Shown here: in pieces, positions 55,361-64,000 of the stretch
Position numbering within the stretch: the first letter of the stretch is position 1
How the letters are laid out: each line of letters opens with the position of its first letter
Assembly: GCA_907164885.2 (NCBI GenBank)
Contig: OU015494.1
Location: 1,642,768 to 1,706,767 of the forward strand
Source of the DNA: Dolomedes plantarius
Taxonomy: Eukaryota; Arthropoda; Arachnida; Araneae; Dolomedidae
DNA: 64,000 nt
Direction: 5' to 3'
Program-made: the position numbers and the translations under genes
The notes under the pieces: model-generated
Databases searched by the model: none
Told to the model about the DNA's origin: nothing
The model's input: only the letters and a program-made list of their open reading frames with translations

Positions 55361-56290
55361 ATGACTGCTTGGATAGTGAGATTTTGTCAGAACAGTAAAG
55401 GTAACTCTCCTATGTTGTCGAAGGCCCTTTCATACGAAGAAATAGAAAACGCCGAAAAGACACTAATGCGCATAATCCAAACAGAGTGGTCTTCAGAGAA
55501 ACGTGAAAAAGGCAGTCGATCAATACAATTTTTCGAAGACAACCAAATTGTAAAAGTCCAATCAAGGCTCATTCTTGGCCAAGAGCCAGAAGACTTTGTG
55601 AAATCTACGGTTTTACCAGATCAACCGATAATGAGAAGAAAGATTGAGTATGTTCGTAAGGAACTTCATCATACTGGAGTGCAAACGACCTTAACGCAAT
55701 TGCGGGAAAATTTATGAATTCCTCGGGCTCGGAGAATCGCCAGATAAGTACTACAAAAATGTGTGACCTGTAAAAGGTATTCATCTAAGCCTGTGATACC
55801 AGTAGCTGCCGCTCCACTTCCTGTGAACAGAATTAATCGTGTAGCTGCATTCAAAGTAACAGGAGCTGATTTTGCAGGTCCTATTCACTTAAGAGGAGGC
55901 GTGAAAGCATGGATTCTGATCTTAACATGCGCGGTTTATCATGCTATTCACCTAGAATTAGTGACCTCACTATCTACTGAAGAATTTCTGCAAGCGATGC
56001 GGCAGTTTTTTTGCTAGAAGAGGACGATGTTCTACCATGTATACAGACAATGGATCGAATTTTGTGGGAGCATCAAGAACTTTATTGTCTCTCAACTGGC
56101 AAAAAATAATAGCTGAATGTTCTGTGTCACTTAATAAGTGACAGATAAAGTGGCACTTCAGATAAAGTGGCACTTCAACCCACCTGCCACACCATGGTAC
56201 CAAGTTTGGTGGGAGAGAATGATTCATACGGTCAAAGAGCTACTAAACAAGAGCTTGAGCAATGAGCTGAAGGCCCTCTATCCTTCAGAT
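55361..56290 (+). pseudogene. BEL integrase
   Basis: 55361-55717 is the pre-integrase region ending in the HHCC zinc finger (RKELHHTGVQTTLTQLREN), completed in the next frame by KCVTCKRYSSKP (about 55757). The catalytic core follows in frame 55763-56017: GADFAGPIHLRGG (first D), then YTDNGSNFVGAS (second D, about 56040) after a frameshift, and WWERMIHTVKELL (E, about 56212). A 17-bp tandem duplication at 56144-56177 shifts the frame before the E. The enzyme would insert the cDNA into the genome. Confidence 0.75.
56126..56177 (+). repeat. 17-bp palindrome followed by 17-bp tandem duplication in integrase
   Basis: GTCACTTAATAAGTGAC (56126-56142), then GATAAAGTGGCACTTCA twice (56144-56160, 56161-56177). 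Confidence 0.9.
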
Positions 56291-56439
56291 TTTATTTAGG
56301 ATATGAAGGGGAACGAAACTGTGGACTTGTACATTGCAGACTCAAGACATCTACTGAAACGCATTCGCTACCTCCAGAGCTTGCGTTATCCGCTACGACG
56401 ACGATTTCAAGAAGAGTATTTATCTGAACTCATACGAAA

Positions 56440-56745
56440 CACAGTTATCTGTCAAACGACAAAACCTGGCTCCTGGTGATGTTGTGTTTGTTGTCTCAGA
56501 CAATGCGAAACGTTTCAACTGACCTTTAGCCCGTATTCTAGAATTATTCCCAGGCAAAGACAAAATAGAGCGAATGGCTAAATTACGTGTGGCCAATGGA
56601 GAAATCATTCGTCCAGTGCAGCGAATATTTCCCTTGGAGATGAGTTCTACGGAAATATCTAGGGATTTTCTTGAAACTGTCGAGGTAGTTCATAATGCGT
56701 TTGATCCTGCTTCTGATGTCCCTGCTTATAATTTATTCTAGTGTG
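56440..56745 (+). pseudogene. BEL C-terminal DUF5641-type domain
   Basis: LAPGDVVFVVSDNAKRFN, then a stop, PLARILELFPGKDKIERMAK, LRVANGEIIRPVQRIFPLE. This small domain closes the BEL/Pao polyprotein; its role is thought to be nucleic-acid binding beside integrase. One stop codon near 56520 interrupts it. Confidence 0.65.
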
Positions 56746-56989
56746 TAATCACCTTTTTCTAAGACTCCTGAGGAAGCAACTAGTGAACAGGTTCCACAAC
56801 CCATAAAATAAACTCGTTGTGGTCGACATGTTGTCCCTGTGAAACGGCTGAACTTGTGGACAGTTTAGTTTCTTTATTTTTTATAGTTTAGCTAGAATTC
56901 TTTTTTATTTTCTTAGTTTTACGTAATATAGATTGAATTTAACTTTGTACTGCTTAGCAAGTTTACCTGCAATACAAAAGGTGGGATGA

Positions 56990-57260
56990 TGTTGCAACTC
57001 ATAAACATACATGTGGCGTCACTTCTCGTTAGTTACTGTTTTGGGGATCTGGCAACATCTTTAAGATAATAGTTTTAGAACAGAAATTAAACAGTATAGT
57101 TCTCAACTTTTACGAGCAACTACGCAATCTATGTACGAGTTATCAAAGCAACTTTTCATAATGAAAATAGTCTATATGCGCCCTTTGTAATTGTGTTTGA
57201 TCTACGTTGTATGAAATAAAGCATATATGAATACAAAGAAACTCTACGTAAGATTCATCA
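56990..57260 (+). mobile_element. 3' LTR of the BEL element
   Basis: 271 bp, TGTTGCAACTC to ACGTAAGATTCATCA, starting directly after the purine-rich tract AAAAGGTGGGATGA that primes plus-strand DNA synthesis. AAATAAAG near 57216 is a possible polyadenylation signal. Its relative at 38268-38535 is a solo LTR. Confidence 0.85.
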
Positions 57261-58747
57261 GTTATATTGCTAATGATCGTCAATGTGTAAACAATTTTCG
57301 AACATTTCTGGAACAATTTTAATGTAATAAGTAGGTTGGCCATACCAATACATCTATCCTATCGTCCAACGAGTATACTTTCACTTCTCTTGATCGGAGA
57401 ATTTTCCATATAAAAATTCTAGTTTTTTCCTGCCATAATTTTCTCCTAAAATACGTAAAATCGCTTTTCAGTTTTCATCAAAATGTTTGAGCATTATATT
57501 TCCTTTTAAAACATTAAAATTGCAATATTTTGAACACTACCTGTTTTTATTTTTATTTCTGAAGCTATACATTTCTTAGACATGGATAATATTATTTTAC
57601 GTACTATTGGATATAAAAATCAGCATAATGTTAGAATTTTGTAATGCGGAAAACAAACTTTGAGTGGATATAAACATCACCATAATTTTAGAATTTTGTA
57701 TAGCGGAAAACAAACTTTGAGGAAATCAAATTACAAAAGTCTCTTTCCATATTCATTTCATATTACATTAAAAAAATTAAGGGTATTTCATGCGTACTTT
57801 AAACTAACGAAATGCTTGCGAAGAATTTAGAATTACGTATTTTTTTTTCAAAACTAGGTACTCGGGTAAATAGGTAATAGACTCGGGTTTTCATGTGCAA
57901 GACTATCTTGCGTATGTTTTTCACATAACAGTTATAGATTAGATTAGATTTGTTAGATTTTGAAATGTCAGAAACAACATAATGTTTTATCCTGTAATAC
58001 GAATAAATTTTATTTAAAATTTTATTGAAAGTTCAGTGTTTAATTATTTGCCTTCTCTTTTTCAATAACATTTTTTTGCAGCTTTGTTCAATTCATTATC
58101 TTGAAATTTATTTCTTCGGAAATATCAGACGGTTAGTCGTATTAAATCCAGCTAAACTTGATCAAAATTATCCAGGCTTATTCGTTTTTAAGTAAACATT
58201 TCTATTGTATTTACTTTACTAAAGATATTTTATCAGCCTCAAAATTTTATTTATTTATTCAGAGATTATTTCTCAGCATTTTAATAAATTCCATGGGGAT
58301 ACAACTCCCACATTTTCATTCCGGGAAAAATTTAGACGGTATTCAGTAAAAGATAAGAAAAATGTTTAGTTAGACACTTAAAATTATATTTACTTAAAAA
58401 ATTACTTCATAAATATTTATCTGAAAATATTATATGTACTTATGTAATAAAGTATTATTCAATTATTTCAAGAAAAAGCTAATCATGAAAACACCTGATC
58501 GATGTACCGATAGATTAAAAAATAATGCTTTGTGCCTGTTGAATGTATTTCGATCAAGGTGTGCGGAACCACAGTTTTCTTAAACTTCTAATTTTGAAAA
58601 AACATATTAAAATTTCTAGGCATATCAGAGTTTACTAAGTATTTGTCAAACGTTATGGCATGAAAAGTAGTTTCTTTACCAACTGATAACAGCCCCCGTA
58701 TGTTTTGATCAAAACATTTTCTGGGATATCATAATAGAAAGTATTAC
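57261..58747. other. AT-rich spacer with a 57-bp duplication
   Basis: No gene recognised. GGATATAAA...TTAGAATTTTGTA...CGGAAAACAAACTTTGA occurs at about 57609-57663 and again at 57666-57721, a diverged tandem copy. Confidence 0.5.
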
Positions 58748-58749
58748 TA

Positions 58750-59690
58750 CAGGGTGTTTCACGAAGGACCCATAATTTTGAAAGTAAATAACTCGGAAAC
58801 GGGGATAAATAGAAGCATGAAAACAGTAGTATGTTAATTTAAAAACCCATAAGAATCTCATACAGAAACCTCAAGATTTTAGTCACAAATTGCGCCGATA
58901 GATGTCGCGTCAGGAATCATTACCATAAGTAGGTTGTACATAGTGGGTAATGCAAGACCTTGTTGTATTCACATCAAAATCGATTCAAAATGTGCACATT
59001 TCCCACAACACACATGTCGCAAACAAAGAATGAAATTGTCAGTGACTCTCTGTAGTGTGTCAGCGTAAATCGACACACAAGCTTGAGAAATAGCCACCAC
59101 CAGCTCGTCGAGTGTTAAAGGATTATTGCGATAAACAATGTCCTTCAGTATGCCCCACAGAAAGTAGTCGTTTGAGGTCGGGGGAATACGGAGACCAATC
59201 CATGCCTTTTCTTTTAACTGTCGAATACTTCAACGCAATAACTCTATCATCGAAGTATTCGTCCAGAAAGTCAAAAACGTCTTGTGTATGGTGCAGGTAA
59301 GTCCCATCTTGCATGAACCACGCCTTCTCTGGTCGATCATCCAAAGCTTGTTGAGGGGTGACAAATTGTTTCAAAAGCGCAATATATCGGTCAGTAGTTA
59401 CCGTTTCTCGCAAGAAAAAGGATGAAAGGGGTCCCAATGATGCTTTTGTAGGAGATTGCAGCCCAAATGGTCAGACTGATCGTTCTCGGCGTCTGGGCTC
59501 TCCTAATAGGGAATCACAATGCTGCTTGCAGCACCATCTATTGGCACAATTCATAACTAAAATTTCGAAATTTCTGTATCATATTCTTACGCATTTTTTT
59601 AATAAACATACCACTGGTTTCATGGTTCTATCTATCCCCGTTTCCGAGGTATTTATTTTCAAAGTTAGGGGTCCGTCGTTAAACACCCTC
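58750..59690 (-). mobile_element. Deletion derivative of a mariner-type transposon, copy 2
   Basis: 941 bp, tips CAGGGTGTTTCACGAAGGACC and the inverse from GGGTCCGTCGTTAAACACCC, with TA at 58748-58749 and 59691-59692. Inverted repeats about 165 bp. Opposite in orientation to copy 1 (36194-37123), with the same missing N-terminal half. Confidence 0.85.
58985..59437 (-). pseudogene. Mariner-type transposase, C-terminal half (copy 2)
   Basis: LRETVTTDRYIALLKQFVTP, DRPEKAWFMQDGTYLHHTQD (second catalytic D), DWSPYSPDLK, then the same frameshift as in copy 1 (reading on into LLSVGHTEGH instead of DYFLWG). Better preserved at its N-terminal side than copy 1. No first catalytic block. Confidence 0.85.
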
Positions 59691-59779
59691 TATACTCAAG
59701 ATATTGTTACGAATTTTACGAGTGTACTGTAATCTCGCCAAATATTAGAGTTATCGCCAAATTGGCGATGGATTTTGTG

Positions 59780-60666
59780 ACTTATTTGGTTTCTGTTGGC
59801 GAGATTTGAGCTGGAGCCTGCTATAGTCCTTCAAACACTTCTCGCCAAAGCGTAATTCCAAAGTACTTGAAAGTGCGCCAAAGTCTAATCGCTGCTCTTT
59901 TGGAATCGTCTGCAAAATATCCGTCGCTTCAGCTCGCAGAGATGCAGCCAATTGACACGCTTTTGTTACAGAGTCCCATCCGTTGATGTCCGCAACAATC
60001 GAGAATTAGGTTTTGTAAACTTGCCAAGAAGATTTTCCTTCATAGGTTGACAGCTTAATGGGTGGCCGGGAGGTGACAGATACACAGTTAGAATCTTCAG
60101 TAACATAAATATTTGACAATTTCTATTCTAATATTAATTTCTCTAACTTTTCTTGAAAAGTTGTTAAATTCTCCCTCTAAATTTTCAATTTTGTTGTCAA
60201 CTTTATCAAATTTTTCTTCTAATTTTTTTATAACGCCCAATTTTCCTCCATATTTTCAAATTTGTTTCAATTTGATGAAATTTTTTTCTAAATTTTCTTT
60301 TATAACGCCAATATCTGATTCAAAAATATTAAATTTGTGTTCCACATTCTGGAATTTTTCTTCAAATTTGTCTTCCATTTTTGTCACTCTTTCATTTACG
60401 TTAGTTATAATTCCACACTTTAATTCTTCCTGACTAGCCGATATTCCCTTTATCTCTTCTTGAATGGCTTTTATCTCTTCTTGACCTGCAGACATTTCTT
60501 TCTTTATCTCCTCTTCAATGGCTTTCATCTCTTCTTGATCTGCAGATACTTCTCTTATCTCTGTCGCAATGTTGTTTTGCATAGCCGTCATCTCAGCAAT
60601 AATCTGTTGGAATTTATCTTCCAGAGTTGTACCAGGCTGTTCAGCTATAGATATTGTAATAGGCAT
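59780..60666 (-). pseudogene. Gypsy-type gag, N-terminal coiled coil and core
   Basis: The first frame (60666-60256, 136 residues) starts MPITISIAEQPGTTLEDKFQ and is a long heptad coiled coil (EEIKKEMSAGQEEIKAIQEE). After a break the core follows in other frames: YEGKSSWQVYKT (about 60040), a stop, FSIVADINGWDSVTKACQLA, ASLRAEATDILQTIPKEQRL, LELRFGEKCLKDYSRLQLKS (59840). This order is familiar from gypsy-type gag of arachnids. It ends abruptly where the inverted LTR head begins; no zinc knuckle or pol is present. Confidence 0.7.
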
Positions 60667-60699
60667 TTAATTCCACTTCTGACACCAATAAGTTATTAT

Positions 60700-61082
60700 T
60701 CTGTAAATTTTTCAGAAGCATACACAAATTCAAACAGAAAACACGTAACAACTGTCTTCTCTACAACAGAAAACTCTAGAAACACATGTCAGGATAACAG
60801 AGTCTTCAATACAATATACGCGTAACGCACTTTCAATAGTTTCAATTCTCAGCAGAAAAGAACACACACAGAGTTTCAATGTCAATGTCAGGTATATTTA
60901 TAAGCTTCCAAAGCGCCCTCTATCGGCCAACCAGCTAGATATCACTGGGACCAGAAAGATCTAGAAGGTTGTCGACCATTTGGAGCCATTTCGCCAAATT
61001 TGGCGATGACCAAATCCATCGCCAATTTGGCGATAACTCTCATATTTGGCGAGATTACAATACACTCGTAAAATTCGTAGCA
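60700..61082 (-). promoter_or_regulatory. 5' LTR of the gag-only element
   Basis: Contains the repeated motif ATCGCCAAATTGGCGAT, a TATA-like TTATAAATATACC near 60900 and downstream initiation region. The primer-binding-like site that follows supports its identity as a 5' LTR. The exact 3' edge is uncertain. Confidence 0.55.
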
Positions 61083-61086
61083 ATAT

Positions 61087-63640
61087 GTATAATTATATAT
61101 AAACTGCATAAAGAATTATTAAGTTATTCTGAAGAAAAATTAATCATTAAAAAATCTGATACTTCGATAGATAAAATTCTATTGGGGGCAAATATAATAT
61201 ATTTCGGTCATTGTGGATACAATGTCGGGTTTCTAATGCAGATACATTTGTAAAAAAAAAACATATTTAGAATGTTCCAGAAATGTTGAAAATTATTTAT
61301 TATTTGTCAAAAGTTGGGACATAAGTTCTGATTTTATAAATCAGCTGGTTGCAAAATTCTATATTCTCTGATGAAAACAATTTGTGGGATCACATAATGG
61401 AAAGCATCACTGTATCCAAAATAAAATCTGTGATTCCATCGGAATACAGATGTCTCCACTTATGACTAATTTCCATTATGCAGTTGAATTCTAATTATAA
61501 CGGGAAGGATTGGAAAGATGTCAGTAACAATGTGCCAGATTTCACAAACGGAGAATTTCCCAGTGGTTGCTCTCGCACAGATCTATCTGAGTACGCTGAT
61601 GAATTTCTACTTTTCATTTTGTAGAATTCCTTCAGTACAATGAATTTGGATGCTCTTATGTTCGGCCCTAAACTATGATTTCTTTGTTTTTTCTCTTTGA
61701 GTTACAGATGGATATAAAATAATATTTTAATAAAATCCATCGTGGCAATTTTCAAAATTTAAATGGAAGTATTTTAAATAACTGTCTTGTTCCCATTTAT
61801 AATAATTTATTACCGAATATTTGTTTTATTAGTTTTGTAATATTTGTATCATTTATTCAAAAATATGACTCTTTTGGCGTAGAAATACAGTATAAATTGA
61901 TGTAATTAAATTACGTCGAAAGTAATACAATGTTTTTATATAATTTCTCAGACTTTAAGTTTTTTAAGCATGAATTTATTGATGTATTTTTCTTAACCTT
62001 CGTTAACTAGTCTCTTGTACAATTACCAGTTTCTATAATTAAAAGGGTCTTGAGAGCAAAATTTTATTTCATTCAATTTCATTTTGGGATACACAAGTGT
62101 ACTTTTCTACATGCAAATAATATCTTAACACTGTGAAATGTTACATGAATCCATAATAAATCCATGAAATTTAGTTTAGGTTTTGATACATATCCTGAAC
62201 CAATAAGTCTATTGCTTAACGTTTTCGCTTTTGCATTTAGGCAAGGTTTCAAAATAAGTTGTTTTTAAGATTTATAAAAAGTTTGTCATAACAAATTAAT
62301 TACTTTAAAATGCAAGTATAGAATCTTTTTTTCAGACTAACTTTCGTTTCAGGGAAAATTTTTTCAGATTGTTTTCTCTGAATGAAAAATCCTGAAAACA
62401 TTTTGAATAAACAAAACTAAGGAATGTTGTAAAAATGATTAGAGACACTTTCCAGGGAATTCTAGACGAATGAGAAATCGCGAAAAATTAAGGTTCAAGA
62501 AAAAATGACAAAGTACAACCCTGTGCAGCAAGATACGTATGGGCACAAAACAAATGTTGTTCTTGCAATGTGTTCATAGCATAAATATGAGATTTGGGAT
62601 ATTTGATTCTATAAGCTCTATAGTATGTTTTAGTCAAAGAAATAATATAAATGATTTTCTTTTAGAATGTCGTGCCTCAGATCGTATTTAATACGCGTGT
62701 GTAAAGAAAAATATATGTTGTGACATACATTACATGTTTTATAATATTCATAATACTTAGTAACTGTCATTTTCAAATAAGTTAAATTGTTTTTCTGTCA
62801 TAAATTATATGTGCCCTAAAGGAATATATTTTTTTTTGAAAAACTTAATTGCAGGAATAGTTAATATGACAGACCTCTGTAGACCAGCAGTTACTCGAGT
62901 TTAACATTCAGACTGTGGATACATATTTAATTTGTCTTTCTCGTTATTGTTGTTGTTATCCAAGACTTCAAAGATAAGATGACAGAAAATCAATGGAGTT
63001 TCCAAGCGCAAAAAACAAATTATCATATCTTTTTTTTCTTTAATTTAGAAGGGATAATCGCAGAAGGGGGAACCGCATTATCGAATCTGGATCCTGTTGA
63101 AATTTATCCACGGCATATAGCTCCTTCCATGCACATATATATAAAATTACCATACAAAATTGCATTTTTGTATTCATAAAGGACGATTAAATACAGATAT
63201 ATTAAAATACAGAAAAGCTTTCGTAAGGGAACTAGCCTGATTACACAGGCCTACAGGAAAAAAATTGGTGCCTAGGATTTTAGCTATAAATGGGGCGCTG
63301 AATCTAAATATGAAATCAGTTTTTCTCTATCAGCTTTACATTTTTAGATACATCCGCTAATTTATAATTGTTTTTTTCGAGTATGGGTGATTTCATCGTA
63401 CTTATTATCCATCTGGCGTCCAGTTAGTTATAGGAAAATCCGCTAGAAGAAATAATCATTGCCTTTCCACTAACTGTAGTGACCTTCAACGTTTCGACTA
63501 GAGTTGAGGTTCGTTTGTGAGTTCTCTTCGTGCACGTAATATCGAAGTGGGCCTCGCGTAATATTTCTATTTAGGAAAGAGTTGTTATAGAGTTAACCTA
63601 AAACGTACTGTGTTGTAGATTGTTGTATTTGTGTTGTAGA
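61087..63640. other. AT-rich stretch, nothing seen
   Basis: No coding, RNA or repeat structure that I can support. The frames at 60969-61253 and 62979-63179 have no family resemblance. Confidence 0.5.
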
Positions 63641-63684
63641 ATGGAAATAAAAGGAGTTCAAGTAGAAGAACCTCTGTAAATCAT

Positions 63685-64000
63685 TTTGATGCGTTTTGCT
63701 ACATATGCGGAGGCGGAGAATACACGTTAAACGAAAGCAGAAAAAATGTTACTGAATTTGTAAAGAGGGCTTATCTTGGATACTTTGGGGTTAGGCTTGG
63801 TGATCAGGATAAAATCTGGGTACTGCATATGGTCTGTAAAACTAGAACAGAACATTTACAACAGTGGACTACCGGGAAAAGGAAAAGCCTGAAATTCGGC
63901 GTATCAATGGTTTGGAGAGAATAGAAAAACCACTTCGATGACTGTTATTTCTGCCTAGTAAAAATTAATGGAATCATTCGAAACAATCGTATCAAGTGAA
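63685..64000 (+). pseudogene. TE-associated arthropod repeat protein, running off the window
   Basis: NHFDAFCYICGGGEYTLNES, then FVKRAYLGYFGVRLGDQDK, VLHMVCKTRTEHLQQWTTGK, LKFGVSMVWRE, a TAG stop, and KNHFDDCYFCLVKINGI. The paired cysteines (CYIC, CK, CYFC) suggest metal binding. I know this as an uncharacterised protein found in very many copies in insects and arachnids, presumably encoded by a mobile element. No clear start upstream: the previous codons contain a stop. The in-frame TAG at about 63921 marks it as decayed. It continues past 64000. Confidence 0.6.

Larger units (their letters stand above)
48254..57260 (+). mobile_element. BEL/Pao LTR retrotransposon, 5'-truncated and interrupted
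   Basis: Order in plus orientation: gag, protease, reverse transcriptase, RNase H, integrase, C-terminal domain and a 3' LTR (56990-57260). The 5' LTR is missing; homology starts just after family B's right boundary. Two later insertions split the protease region: a solo LTR (49881-50819) and piggyBac C (51079-53386). Both ends of the coding sequence join sensibly when these are removed. All domains carry stops or active-site changes. Confidence 0.8.
59705..61082 (-). mobile_element. Gag-only LTR element with inverted LTR heads
   Basis: Read on the minus strand it starts at 61082 with TGCTACGAATTTTACGAG, an LTR of about 380 bp, then a primer-binding-like TTGGTGTCAGAAGTGG (60694-60679), then gag. 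After part of gag it ends in an inverted copy of the first 70 or so bases of the LTR (59705-59778, reading TGTTACGAATTTTACGAG on the plus strand). The whole block is flanked by ATAT (59701-59704 and 61083-61086), so it seems to have integrated as a unit. Confidence 0.65.

Noticed and set aside
62081..62110. GATACACAAGTGTACTT as another 8-4-8 palindrome
   Set aside because: The arms pair over only about 5-6 bp with a 2-bp spacer, and no TTAA element or transposase is nearby.

Overview
This window is eukaryotic, AT-rich, intron-type DNA with almost no intact protein-coding genes. Nearly all recognisable coding sequence is decayed transposon. The mixture points to an arthropod, most likely an arachnid such as a spider: Tc1 and mariner relatives, a DUF4817-type transposon, piggyBac and pogo elements, a BEL/Pao retrotransposon, Helitron, hAT MITEs and tRNA-derived SINEs. 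That assignment is inference from family resemblance; nothing in the window names the organism.

Layout. 1-9.9 kb: a hAT-type MITE with an 8-bp target duplication (3.4 kb), a truncated I/R1-like LINE (4.9-6.75 kb), a SINE and microsatellites. 9.9-15.6 kb: a Tc1 fragment, a TA microsatellite invaded by a complete long-TIR DUF4817-type element, and a mariner carrying a TTAA-flanked MITE. 16-20 kb: a possible LTR, a SINE and a GC-rich island. 20.5-29 kb: two abutting large palindromes, two tandem segmental duplications and a hAT-like insertion. This stretch may lie in introns of a minus-strand host gene with a promoter-like first exon near 28.9 kb and a terminal exon near 20.9 kb. 29-32.8 kb: one large inverted-repeat element with a decayed TE-associated gene present in both orientations. 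33-36 kb: a CpG-rich island, then the only convincing host coding exon, encoding a secreted-looking acidic N-terminus and ending in a perfect splice donor.

36-40 kb: a deleted mariner-type element, a Tc1 tail, a BEL solo LTR and a Helitron with a nested TIR element. 40.5-57.3 kb is a deep transposon nest. A BEL/Pao element (gag to 3' LTR) is interrupted by a solo LTR with a TGTAA duplication and by an intron-containing piggyBac element. Its 5' side abuts a second piggyBac-like remnant, which is split by pogo elements that are themselves split by a third piggyBac-like element. 58.7-61.1 kb: a second copy of the deleted mariner-type element, inverted relative to the first, and a gag-only LTR element with inverted LTR heads inside a 4-bp duplication. 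The window ends inside a common arthropod repeat-protein remnant.

The most interesting signal is that the three piggyBac-like families each carry their own 20-bp palindrome with the same architecture (8-bp arm, 4-bp spacer, 8-bp arm), repeated near the ends and once or twice inside. In two families the outermost copy sits exactly 14 nt from the (mutated) TTAA. These may be family-specific recognition sites for the transposase or a host factor. All coordinates and similarities were read by eye; no search was run.
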